Source of the DNA: Bosea sp. NBC_00550
Lineage (GTDB): Bacteria > Pseudomonadota > Alphaproteobacteria > Rhizobiales > Beijerinckiaceae
Assembly: GCF_026020075.1 (NCBI RefSeq)
Contig: NZ_CP102773.1
Span: 372,001-436,000 of the forward strand
Reading direction: 5' to 3'
DNA: 64,000 nucleotides
How positions within the stretch are numbered: position 1 is the stretch's first letter; every line of letters begins with the position of its first letter. The position numbers and the translations under genes are program-made. Below are positions 34,172-41,545 of the stretch, piece by piece. Under the pieces are notes generated by a model that was given only the letters and a program-made list of their open reading frames with translations, was not told the origin of the DNA and did not search any database.

Positions 34172-34194
34172 TCCGATAATCTTGCATTATCGGA
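34172..34194. promoter_or_regulatory. Perfect 9-bp inverted repeat upstream of DUF1403-scpB
   Basis: TCCGATAAT at 34172-34180 and ATTATCGGA at 34186-34194 are exact reverse complements with a 5-base spacer CTTGC. The site is AT-rich in an otherwise GC-rich region and lies in the divergent promoter region between DUF1403 and the toxin-antitoxin genes. It could be an operator of the DUF1403-scpB unit, a segregation-protein site, or a recombination site for the nearby integrase. Confidence 0.6.
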
Positions 34195-34326
34195 TATTCT
34201 TATCATTATAGTGGGAGCTGTGTCGGCGCGTCGGAACCTCCGAAACGGCCGACAACGCCGGGAAATCAGAGCCCTCTCGTGGCGCCGACCCGTAGTCCTT
34301 TGACGGCGCCCGGCCGCCGGCTTATA

Positions 34327-34345
34327 TAGCTAGCCAGGCTAGCTA
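34327..34345. promoter_or_regulatory. 19-bp palindromic operator of the toxin-antitoxin operon
   Basis: TAGCTAGCC-A-GGCTAGCTA is a perfect 9-bp inverted repeat with a one-base centre, ending eight bases before the antitoxin start and next to the ribosome binding site AGGAGAG. Phd-type antitoxins bind short palindromes at just this place to repress their own operon. Confidence 0.75.
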
Positions 34346-34353
34346 GGAGAGAA

Positions 34354-34611
34354 ATGATGGATTGGCCGCTGCAGGATGCCAAGAACCACTTTTCCAAGGT
34401 CGTGCAACGTGCCCGCAGCGAAGGACCGCAAATCGTGACGTTGCGCGGCGAACGGGCCGCTGTCGTCTTGTCAGCCCGCGACTATGATGCCCTGCGGGCC
34501 GGCAGACCGACACTGGTCGACGATCTTCTGTCGGGACCCAGCTGGGACGACGCTCTCGCCGACGCCGTTGAAATGCGGGCCAAAAGTCCGAGCCGCGATC
34601 TGGCCTTCTAA
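34354..34611 (+). CDS. Phd/YefM-family antitoxin
   Basis: An 85-residue antitoxin: an N-terminal WPLQDAKNHFSKVVQRARSEGPQIVTLRGERAAVVLSARDYDAL is the Phd fold, with DNA-binding at the N-terminus and a helical C-terminal tail that neutralises the toxin. Two tandem ATGs start the gene (34354 and 34357) after AGGAGAG. Its stop overlaps the PIN toxin ATG by one base (TAATG), so production is coupled. The preceding palindrome is its likely operator. Confidence 0.9.
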   Translation: MMDWPLQDAKNHFSKVVQRARSEGPQIVTLRGERAAVVLSARDYDALRAGRPTLVDDLLSGPSWDDALADAVEMRAKSPSRDLAF

Positions 34612-35015
34612 TGTACCTGATCGACACCAATGTGGTCTCGGAGGCCCGCCGCGGAACACCTGAAGCGGTCGCCTGGCTGCGATCGATCGACCCGCTCAGC
34701 GTGCATCTCAGCGTCATCACCCTTGGGGAGGTGATGCGCGGCATCATGCTGAAGCAAAAATCCGATCCGAAAGCGGCCAGCCATCTCGGCGAATGGCTGC
34801 GAAAGCTCCGGCATAACCATGCCGATCGGATCCTGCAGATTACCGACCAGATCGCGGTCGAATGGGGTCGCGTCGCAGCCCAGCGGCCGCGCGGCGACGC
34901 TGACGGCCTGATCGCCGCGACCGCGATCGTGCATGATTTAATCGTCGTCACGCGCAATGTCGCCGATTTCGACGATACTGGCGCTTCGGTGATTAATCCC
35001 TGGAACCTCGATTGA
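34611..35015 (+). CDS. PIN-domain toxin (VapC-like)
   Basis: A 134-residue PIN ribonuclease. Acidic catalytic residues appear in MYLIDTNVVSEARRG (Asp5, Glu11), and in RGDADGLIAATAIVHDLIVVTRNVADFDDTG (two Asp and the conserved VTRN.xDF). This is the FitB/VapC group usually paired with Phd-like antitoxins, as it is here. Its product cleaves RNA when free of antitoxin. The pair is probably a plasmid-addiction module next to the integrase and replication genes. Confidence 0.9.
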   Translation: MYLIDTNVVSEARRGTPEAVAWLRSIDPLSVHLSVITLGEVMRGIMLKQKSDPKAASHLGEWLRKLRHNHADRILQITDQIAVEWGRVAAQRPRGDADGLIAATAIVHDLIVVTRNVADFDDTGASVINPWNLD

Positions 35016-35130
35016 TGGGCACCAAGGGAAACAGAACGATTCCGCAACAACGCCTTGGCACCGCAGCGTGGGGCCTAGCGAATTCGTCCGCGGGCCGGCT
35101 TTCGCACGCCAGTCCAAAGGGTGGCGCGAC

Positions 35131-36213
35131 GTGACCCAGCACAGAGATCCGGTACACGGCGACGACGAGCAGCCCTCCCCTCCCCCTCCCGTTGCGGTTG
35201 GCGAGCGACCCGCGCCTAACCCACTCCCCACTCATCTCGAGGACCTCGCCGACCGCGCGCGCGGTTATGCAGAGGCCGCGAGCTCCGCCAATACGCGACG
35301 GGCCTACGCCTCCGACTGGAGCCAATTTCAGGCTTGGTGTCGCCGCCAGTGCCTTGCCGCCCTCCCCCCTAATCCGCAGATCGTCGGGCTCTACATCGCC
35401 GCCCTGGCATCCGGGACAACCACGCCAAGCCGTAAGCCCTCGTCCGTCAGCACGATCGAACGTCGGCTCTCCGCGCTTGCCTGGAACTACGCACAGGGTG
35501 GCCAAATCCTCGATCGCACGGATCGCCATATCGCCACGGTTATGGCCGGCATCCGCAACAGCCACGGCCGCCCGCCGGTTCAGAAGGAGGCGGTGTTGCC
35601 CGAGGACGTCATCGCAATGCTCGAGACGCTCGATCGCGGCAAACTCCGCGGCCTCCGGGATCGAGCCATGCTGCTGATCGGTTTCGCCGGTGGACTGCGC
35701 CGGTCCGAGATCGTCGGCCTCGACTTCGGTCGCGACCAGACCGAGGACGGCCGCGGCTGGATCGAGATCCTAGACAAGGGCGTAGTCATTACGCTGCGCG
35801 GCAAGACTGGGTGGCGCGAGGTCGAGGTCGGCCGCGGCTCCGCCGACGCCACCTGCCCGCTGGTGGCACTGCAGACCTGGCTGAAGCTCGCCAGGATCGC
35901 GCACGGTCCGTTGTTTCGGCGCGTTACCGGCCAGGGTCAGTCCGTTGGTCCCCAGCGCCTGAATGACCGGGAGGTCGCCCGTCTGGTGAAGCGCACCGCC
36001 CTCGCCGCCGGCGTTCGCGGCGATCTCTCCGAGGGAGAACGGGCGGGGAAATTCGCAGGCCACTCGCTGCGCGCCGGGCTCGCCTCCTCGGCCGAGGTCG
36101 ACGAGCGGTATGTTCAGAAGCAACTGGGGCACGCGTCAGGCGAAATGACCCGTCGCTATCAACGACGCCGGGACCGCTTCAGAGTCAATCTGACCAAGGC
36201 GGCGGGGCTTTGA
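35131..36213 (+). CDS. Tyrosine recombinase/site-specific integrase
   Basis: A 360-residue recombinase if the GTG at 35131 is used; the frame opens at 35068. The SAM-like N-terminal domain contains SSANTRRAYASDWSQFQAWCRRQ. The catalytic residues are visible as GGLRRSEIVGLD (Arg), HSLRAG (His-x-x-Arg) and LGHASGEMTRRYQR (His and Tyr region). This type of integrase is common on rhizobial replicons and may resolve multimers or excise genes. A decayed, inverted paralogue is at about 47.6-48.4 kb, with the whole repABC-relaxase region between them. Confidence 0.85.
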   Translation: MTQHRDPVHGDDEQPSPPPPVAVGERPAPNPLPTHLEDLADRARGYAEAASSANTRRAYASDWSQFQAWCRRQCLAALPPNPQIVGLYIAALASGTTTPSRKPSSVSTIERRLSALAWNYAQGGQILDRTDRHIATVMAGIRNSHGRPPVQKEAVLPEDVIAMLETLDRGKLRGLRDRAMLLIGFAGGLRRSEIVGLDFGRDQTEDGRGWIEILDKGVVITLRGKTGWREVEVGRGSADATCPLVALQTWLKLARIAHGPLFRRVTGQGQSVGPQRLNDREVARLVKRTALAAGVRGDLSEGERAGKFAGHSLRAGLASSAEVDERYVQKQLGHASGEMTRRYQRRRDRFRVNLTKAAGL

Positions 36214-36297
36214 ATAACCGACAACGAACCTGTTCGAGGATCTGGTGTTCGGAGCAGACCGCACTCCGAAGGAGCAGAGACGGCGACTGCAACTCCT

Positions 36298-36570
36298 CTA
36301 GCCCGCCTGGTTTGCGAAAAGACGCGTCCGTCCTAGCCGATAATCATGTGATCCATGATCGTGGCCATGGATCCAGAGATCTGGTTGAAATTATTCGGCG
36401 ACATTGCTGAGGTTAGAAGCAAAGGCCGGGGTCAGCGGGCTGCCTGATCGCGCTGTTCGATGAAGTTCGGGTGGGGGGCGGTGGTGCGTGACGACGACCG
36501 TTAGGCCGTCGAATGCCTCGGCCAACGCCTTCCTTATGAATGCCAGATGGCGTTCGGATTATCTCGCGCT
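36298..36570 (-). pseudogene. Metallophosphoesterase C-terminal remnant
   Basis: The minus strand shows homologous blocks of a calcineurin-like phosphoesterase in changing frames: AFDGLTVVVTHHRP, then one base shifted PNFIEQRDQAAR, then LTPAFASNLSNVAE followed by a stop and FQPDLWIHGHDHGSHDYRLGRTR. These match the two C-terminal metal-binding His motifs (VTHH and HGHxH). Frameshifts and internal stops leave no functional product. It belongs to the same family as the broken gene at 43107-43862. Confidence 0.7.
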
Positions 36571-36818
36571 AGTCAGTCAGCTTCTCAATTATGATGTATC
36601 AGCCGCACTCCTTGGACGGGCCTGCCTGATGAGCCTATGCCATTGTCCGGTGTGGCTCCGGGGTTCGGGCGGGCCGGTTTGGATTGCTATTTCCATCGTC
36701 TGCGGCACGACAATGGACCCGCAGCAGGCTATATGGTGGGGCAGGTCCCTTCGTGAATGCTGCCTCACCTCATTCGCGTTTCACCGAAATCTATTGCAAC
36801 CACTAATCCGCGGCGAAT

Positions 36819-36832
36819 TTAGCCGCGGCTAA
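36819..36832. repeat. Palindrome copy 1, candidate RepB (parS-like) site
   Basis: TTAGCCGCGGCTAA, a 14-bp perfect palindrome that is the core of the longer copy at 36955-36972. It is preceded by a degenerate version (TAATCCGCGGCGAATT, 36804-36819). Its centre is 138 bp from the centre of copy 2. Confidence 0.6.
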
Positions 36833-36954
36833 TTCCTGGCAACGGGCAGGCTAAAGACGAGGGCCAGCCTGCGGCGTGTGGCCTCGTTTGAGCAGGGATC
36901 GACTTTACTCACTGTCGAGCGCGGTGCGGCTTTGCTACGAGAGGACCTCAAGCA

Positions 36955-36972
36955 AATTAGCCGCGGCTAATT
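36955..36972. repeat. Palindrome copy 2, candidate RepB (parS-like) site
   Basis: AATTAGCCGCGGCTAATT, an 18-bp perfect palindrome 173 bp upstream of the repA GTG. Centromere sites of repABC replicons are short palindromes near the rep genes. This sequence differs from the published GTT-N10-AAC type, so assignment to RepB is an inference from position and repetition. Confidence 0.6.
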
Positions 36973-37084
36973 GAGGCCCTGAATGGAAGCGAGTAGCCTC
37001 GTCCGATAAATCTAGGGCAGGCTGGTAAACAGTCGTTAACCCTTATCTTGTTGCTCGAATCGTCGAATCGGGCATAGTCGTGTC

Positions 37085-37125
37085 AGTTGCGGAAAAAAAC
37101 GCAATCCCGCAAAAATTTCGCAACT
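37085..37125. promoter_or_regulatory. Repeated TTGCG/CGCAA motifs, candidate repA operator
   Basis: AGTTGCG at 37085-37091 and CGCAACT at 37119-37125 form an inverted repeat. Between them CGCAA and CCGCAAA add further half sites in an A/T-rich stretch. The array ends 20 bp before the repA start and is the natural place for RepA/RepB autorepression of the operon. Confidence 0.55.
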
Positions 37126-37144
37126 CCTTTGGCGATTCGAGACC

Positions 37145-38359
37145 GTGGTTACAAACGCTGCCAAACCTATCGAGGTTACGGAAGGGCTGAAGTCGCTCAT
37201 CCAGAGCCAGTCCGCGATGTTGGCTGCCCAATTGCAGGCCCACCACCTCACCACGTTTCCTCCGAATGCTCAAAAGGGGATTCGCAATCTCTCTCCATCC
37301 GAGGTTGCGAAGCTCCTCGGGGTGACAGAGGGCTATTTGCGGCAGATCGCATCCGAACTTCCGGACCTGAGCAATACTTCACCGGGTGGAAGGCGGTCCT
37401 ATTCCGTCGAGTCAATTCACGAGATCCGCAAGCTTCTTGATGCAGGTGCGCGCGGACATCGTCGATATTTGCCCTGGCGATCGAAGGACGAGCCCCTTCA
37501 GGTTGTTAGTGTGATGAATTTCAAGGGCGGTTCGGGGAAGACCACGACGACGGCCCATTTGGCGCAATTCTTGGCGCTCAGAGGGTATCGCGTTTTGGCG
37601 ATTGATCTCGATCCGCAGGCGAGCTTGTCGGCGCTATTTGGACATCAGCCGGAATTGGACGTCGGCCCGAACGAAACCCTGTATGGCGCGATCAGGTACG
37701 ATGAGCACCGCCGGCCGGTCGCCGAGATCGTGCGCTCGACATACATCCCCGATCTCCACCTTATCCCAGGCAATCTCGAACTCATGGAGTTTGAGCACGA
37801 CACGCCCAAGGCTCTCATGAGGCGCGCTCCCGGGGACACAATGTTCTTCGCTCGCATCGGTCAGGCGCTTTCCGAGATTCAGGATGCCTATGACGTCATT
37901 GTGGTCGATTGTCCTCCGCAGCTCGGATTCTTGACAATGTCGGCCCTAACGGCCGCCACTTCGGTTCTAATCACTGTGCATCCCCAGATGCTCGACGTCA
38001 TGTCAATGAACCAATTTCTAGCGATGACCGGTGATCTCTTGGAGGAAATCAGTAAGGCCGGCGCAGCGTCGAATTATCTCTGGATGAAATATCTAATCAC
38101 GCGGTTCGAACCGAGCGACGGCCCTCAAAACCAAATGGTCGCGTTTCTACGCTCCATCTTTGGCGACCATGTCTTAAATCATCCGATGCTGAAGAGCACC
38201 GCTATTTCAGACGCTGGCCTGACGAACCAGACCATTTTCGAGGTGGAACGTAACCAATTCACCCGATCTACCTACGATCGCGCGCTCGAGTCGGTGGAGA
38301 GTGTTAACGGCGAAATTGAAGTGATGATACGTAAAGCTTGGGGGAGGGTGGCTGCATGA
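37145..38359 (+). CDS. repA: RepA, ParA-family partition ATPase of the repABC operon
   Basis: A 404-residue ParA-type ATPase beginning at a GTG. The N-terminal helix-turn-helix region reads IRNLSPSEVAKLLGVTEGYLRQIASELP. The deviant Walker A is in VMNFKGGSGKTTTTAHL near residue 127, followed by LAIDLDPQASLSALFG and the Walker B YDVIVVDCPPQLG. RepA segregates the replicon and represses the rep operon with RepB. The first codons have only a weak ribosome binding site. Its stop overlaps the repB ATG (ATGA), giving coupled synthesis. Confidence 0.93.
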   Translation: MVTNAAKPIEVTEGLKSLIQSQSAMLAAQLQAHHLTTFPPNAQKGIRNLSPSEVAKLLGVTEGYLRQIASELPDLSNTSPGGRRSYSVESIHEIRKLLDAGARGHRRYLPWRSKDEPLQVVSVMNFKGGSGKTTTTAHLAQFLALRGYRVLAIDLDPQASLSALFGHQPELDVGPNETLYGAIRYDEHRRPVAEIVRSTYIPDLHLIPGNLELMEFEHDTPKALMRRAPGDTMFFARIGQALSEIQDAYDVIVVDCPPQLGFLTMSALTAATSVLITVHPQMLDVMSMNQFLAMTGDLLEEISKAGAASNYLWMKYLITRFEPSDGPQNQMVAFLRSIFGDHVLNHPMLKSTAISDAGLTNQTIFEVERNQFTRSTYDRALESVESVNGEIEVMIRKAWGRVAA

Positions 38360-39375
38360 GCCGAAAGATCTTCGCCGATCTGCCAGCGCCAGGGTCGCAG
38401 CCGACCGAGTCTACTGCAACGCCTCGTAGACAGGCGATGCGACCGCTGATGGCTGCGCTTGATATCGAAACTCAGGAGACTGGCCGACGGTCTCCTGTCG
38501 GTGCATTGGGGCAATCGCTTGGAGAGATGAGCGAACGGACCAAGCGCGCCGAAGAGATCGAGCGTCGCCTGTCTGCTGGCCAAACGATCGTGGAGATCGA
38601 CGTTGCCGACGTTGAGCCTTCGTTCGTACCCGACCGCATGCAAATCGACGACGAGGCTTTTGGGAACTTCGTTCAGTCGATCAAGGCGGAAGGCCAGCAG
38701 GTCCCAATCTTAGTCCGCCCACACCCAGAGAAGGCGAACAAATATCAGATTGCCTTTGGTCATCGCCGCTGGCGCGCTGCGATGGCACTCGATCGACCTA
38801 TCAAGGCTGTCGTCCGATCATTGACAGATCAAGAACTCGTCATTGCTCAGGGACAGGAAAACAACGAACGGCAGGACCTTTCGTACATCGAGAAAGCACT
38901 GTTTGCTCGAAGGCTCGACCGCCAGTTTTCGCGCGACGTAATCACCTCCGCTTTGGCCGTCTACAGCAGCGACCTGTCGAACATGCTGTCTGTCGCGAAT
39001 CGGGTACCCGATGACGTTATTGAAAGTATCGGACCGGCTCATTCGGTCGGTCGACGGAGTTGGATGACGCTCGCAAATCTCCTGACCTCCCACTCCAACG
39101 TTGCGAAGGCACGAAGAGTGGCGGCTGAGGCCTCCTTTGGGCGGCTTCCTTCGAAGGAGAGATTCGAAGCTGTCCTCAGAGGACTCGCGGATGAAGGATC
39201 ATCCCAGAGCGATACGATCGCGGTTTCACACGCCGGCCGCGAAGTAGCGAAGATTTTGGAGACAAAGCAGCGGGTAACACTCACGGTCGATCGTAAAATG
39301 TCGCCGGAGTTCGCCTCCTTCGTTCTCAAGGAATTGCCTCGCCTGTTCGAGCTGCACCAGAAGCAGCAAGGATAG
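38356..39375 (+). CDS. repB: RepB, ParB-family centromere-binding protein
   Basis: A 339-residue RepB/ParB protein from the ATG at 38356, which overlaps the repA stop by four bases. The N-terminus MSRKIFADLPAPG is the RepA-interacting region. The ParB box follows: VPDRMQIDDEAFGNFVQSIKAEGQQVPILVRPHPE and QIAFGHRRWRAAMAL, then QENNERQDLSYIEKALFARRL. A central helix-turn-helix lies about residues 185-215. RepB binds centromere sites and acts with RepA in segregation. The likely sites are the palindromes upstream of repA. Confidence 0.93.
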   Translation: MSRKIFADLPAPGSQPTESTATPRRQAMRPLMAALDIETQETGRRSPVGALGQSLGEMSERTKRAEEIERRLSAGQTIVEIDVADVEPSFVPDRMQIDDEAFGNFVQSIKAEGQQVPILVRPHPEKANKYQIAFGHRRWRAAMALDRPIKAVVRSLTDQELVIAQGQENNERQDLSYIEKALFARRLDRQFSRDVITSALAVYSSDLSNMLSVANRVPDDVIESIGPAHSVGRRSWMTLANLLTSHSNVAKARRVAAEASFGRLPSKERFEAVLRGLADEGSSQSDTIAVSHAGREVAKILETKQRVTLTVDRKMSPEFASFVLKELPRLFELHQKQQG

Positions 39376-39413
39376 GAAAGGCGGATACGCCGCAACCCGG
39401 AGAGCACAAGCGC

Positions 39414-39449
39414 AAAAGAAAAAGGCCCCCGAAACGCGTTCCGGAAGCC
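39414..39449 (-). terminator. Intrinsic terminator of the antisense RNA
   Basis: On the minus strand, GGCTTCCGGAAC (39449-39438) pairs with GTTTCGGGGGCC (39435-39424) around a two-base loop, with three G-T wobbles, and is followed by TTTTTCTTTT. On the plus strand the same stem lies in the repC leader and could switch with the antisense RNA. Confidence 0.8.
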
Positions 39450-39465
39450 CTTCTCTGTCTTCAGC
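39414..39465 (-). ncRNA. Counter-transcribed antisense RNA (ctRNA) between repB and repC
   Basis: In the 193-bp repB-repC gap, the minus strand has a promoter-like TTGACG (39495-39500) and GATTCT (39472-39477) 17 bases apart. A start near 39465 would give a transcript of about 50 bases ending at the strong terminator at 39424-39449 followed by a T-rich run. Size, place and strand match the incompatibility RNA of repABC replicons, which down-regulates repC by pairing with the leader. Transcription has not been seen, only predicted. Confidence 0.75.
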
Positions 39466-39568
39466 AAACTGAGAATCGCACTTCCACGAATCATCGTCAA
39501 GAGTCTCGTTTGGGCTCGGCGCCGTTTCGGCGAGCAGATTTCTTTTGCCTAGCGATAGGTGAAGGAAA

Positions 39569-40798
39569 ATGGTCTCCCATATCTCAACGACGCCCTTTGG
39601 GCGGCGGACGCTGACGCTTGCCCATGTGGCAACCCAGGCGCTCGCAAAGGAGCGGCCGCCAGAGAAGGCGGTCCATAAATGGAATCTGTTTCGAGACATT
39701 TGCACGGCCAAGGCTCAGCTGGGCGTGAATGAACGCGCGCTGGCAGTTCTCGACGCCTTGCTTACGTTCCACCCAGAAACCGTGCTGACAGGCGAACAGC
39801 TCGTCGTCTTCCCCTCGAACCAGCAGCTGGCGCTGCGGGCACACGGCATGTCACCGGCGACGCTCCGCCGCCATCTGGCGGTACTCGTCGACTCCGGCCT
39901 CATCATCCGCCGCGATAGCCCGAACGGTAAGCGCTACGCTCGGAAGGGCAGGGGAGGGGACATAGAGCTCGCCTTTGGGTTCGATCTGTCGCCGCTGGTT
40001 GTTCGGTGCGCGGAGATTGAGAGCTCGGCCGAGGACGTCAGGCTTGAGGAGCGAGCACTGAAGCTCGTGCGCGAGCGCATCACCATCTGCCGGCGGGACA
40101 TCGCCAAGATGATCGCGACAGCGATGGAGGAGGGTGTTGCCGCTCATCAGGCCGGGCAGGGGCCTTCGACCTGGCAGGATATCCACGCCCTGTATCGGTC
40201 AATCATTGGCAGGGTTCCGCGCACCGCTCCGCGCGAGGTGCTGGAGCCGATTGCCGACGAACTATCGATGCTGGCTGACGAAATCCTCAACATTCTGGAA
40301 ATGCATACAAAAGCTCAGAATCTAAGCGGCAATGAGTCTCAATCTGAGCGCCACAAACAGAATTCAAAACCAGACCTCTCTACTGATCTTGAACCTCGCT
40401 TTCCAGAAAGCAGGGGGCTCGAAGTCGAGATCGATCCGGAACCGGTGAGGAAGCCGGAAAGGGCATTCCCCCTGGGGATGGTCCTCGATGCCTGCCCAGA
40501 TATCATCGATTACGCCCGTGGCGGAATTTCAAACTGGCGAGACTTCCTCGCGGCGGCGGCGATGGTGCGCTCGATGCTCGGAATTAGCCCCAGCGCCTGG
40601 TTCGAGGCGCAGAATGCCATGGGCGAAACGGAGGCTTCGATAGTCGTCGCGGCGATCCTGCAGCGCGGCGAGGCCATTTCCAGTGCCGGCGGCTATTTGC
40701 GCGGTCTGACGCGGAAGGCCGAGGCGAGTGAATTCTCGATCGGGCCAATGCTGATGGCTTTGATAGGGAGCCGCCGGCGCGAACCGAAGCGGGCATAG
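39569..40798 (+). CDS. repC: RepC replication initiator
   Basis: A 409-residue initiator, start ATG at 39569 after GAAGGA. The N-terminal winged-helix reads KWNLFRDICTAKAQLGVNERALAVLDALLTFHPETVL, then QQLALRAHGMSPATLRRHLAVLVDSGLIIRRDSPNGKRYA, the sequence hallmark of RepC. The C-terminal part (YARGGISNWRDFLAAAAMVRSMLGISPSAWFEAQNAMG) is also conserved. RepC is limiting for replication. The origin lies inside repC in this family, and an AT-rich segment is present. Complete operon structure implies a functional replicon. Confidence 0.93.
   Translation: MVSHISTTPFGRRTLTLAHVATQALAKERPPEKAVHKWNLFRDICTAKAQLGVNERALAVLDALLTFHPETVLTGEQLVVFPSNQQLALRAHGMSPATLRRHLAVLVDSGLIIRRDSPNGKRYARKGRGGDIELAFGFDLSPLVVRCAEIESSAEDVRLEERALKLVRERITICRRDIAKMIATAMEEGVAAHQAGQGPSTWQDIHALYRSIIGRVPRTAPREVLEPIADELSMLADEILNILEMHTKAQNLSGNESQSERHKQNSKPDLSTDLEPRFPESRGLEVEIDPEPVRKPERAFPLGMVLDACPDIIDYARGGISNWRDFLAAAAMVRSMLGISPSAWFEAQNAMGETEASIVVAAILQRGEAISSAGGYLRGLTRKAEASEFSIGPMLMALIGSRRREPKRA
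40295..40400. other. AT-rich segment inside repC, candidate replication origin
   Basis: Within repC, around 40295-40400, base composition drops sharply and includes inverted CTCAGA...TCTGAG segments. In studied repABC replicons oriV is placed in an AT-rich stretch within repC. Location by composition and analogy only. Confidence 0.5.
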
Positions 40799-40880
40799 GC
40801 AATGCGCGGATTGCTGACATGCGGCGATCGTTGCTGTCGTCAATCTGGTAGAACGGATCTTCGCCGAGGAGGAATGCACG

Positions 40881-41276
40881 ATGGATTGGAAGCCGTCAGC
40901 GACGTTCGACACCAGCCCGGAAAACCGAGCTCGGGTAAGTGGGGCCGTCTTGCGGACGTTCCTGAATATTGCGACGGCTTTGGAGCTCGACTTGGGCGAA
41001 GCGCGAGGGTTCTTAGGCATGCCGGCGGCGGCCGAATTCCGATCCTGGCAGGATGCTGCCCGCGCTGAGGAGCCGCTGATGCTTGAAACCGACGTCGTGC
41101 TCCGGATCTCGGCCGTGCTCGGCATCTATAAGTCCCTTCGCGTCCTCTATAGGACTGAAGAGCAAGGCTTGGATTGGCTTCGCAGCTCCAATCATGGAAG
41201 CCAATTCAACGGCCGAGCGCTGATCGAGCTGATGCTATCGGGCTTCGAACCGGGCCTGATGGATGTCCGCCGCTAA
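40881..41276 (+). CDS. MbcA/ParS/Xre-type antitoxin-like protein without an adjacent RES toxin
   Basis: A 131-residue protein starting after GAGGAGG. The middle (VLRTFLNIATALELDLGEARGFLGMP) resembles the Xre-like helix-turn-helix, and the C-terminus (DVVLRISAVLGIYKSLRVLYRTEEQGLDWLRSSN, then ALIELMLSGFEPGLMDVRR) matches the MbcA/ParS toxin-binding domain. The usual partner RES toxin does not follow. The next gene (41546-42466) is of unknown type and might be a different partner. Its place directly after repC suggests a plasmid-stability function. Confidence 0.7.
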   Translation: MDWKPSATFDTSPENRARVSGAVLRTFLNIATALELDLGEARGFLGMPAAAEFRSWQDAARAEEPLMLETDVVLRISAVLGIYKSLRVLYRTEEQGLDWLRSSNHGSQFNGRALIELMLSGFEPGLMDVRR

Positions 41277-41545
41277 TTGCTCGCAAAGGAACACGGGGCA
41301 GGGGAGGCTCCGAATGAGGCCGACAAGGACTTTACGCCCTATACCGATGCCGATTTGATTTGGAGCTGATGCGCTGATGACCGGCGGGTGGCGGTTCGTT
41401 CTGATCCCTGACGGATCGAACCTGTGAATGTCGGAGCCGTAGAGCCCAAGGTAGTCGAGCGGACCCTCCGTTGTAGGGAGACAGGGCTTTCGCCGAAGGC
41501 GGATGCCTTGGAGGCGAAGAGATCAAATTTCAATGAAGAGGGGAA
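41277..41545. other. Structured noncoding stretch
   Basis: About 270 bp with several short hairpins close together, such as CTCC-gttgta-GGGAG near 41470 and CGCC-gaa-GGCG near 41493. Minus-strand frames through it are open for about 64 codons twice in different frames, without family features. The density of small stems suggests a structured RNA or a repetitive element, but I cannot name it. Confidence 0.3.

Larger units (their letters stand above)
36571..37084. other. Leader region upstream of repA with palindromes; no gene
   Basis: About 510 bp upstream of the repA operator region. A plus-strand frame open from 36488 to 36832 overlaps the phosphoesterase remnant and is not family-like. The stretch is less GC-rich than the surroundings and contains two copies of an AATTAGCCGCGGCTAATT-type palindrome, described separately. 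It probably carries partition sites and promoter elements of the replicon. Confidence 0.55.

Noticed and set aside
41405..41435. A GGATCGAACC sequence like a tRNA T-arm
   Set aside because: No acceptor, D or anticodon stems could be arranged around it on either strand.
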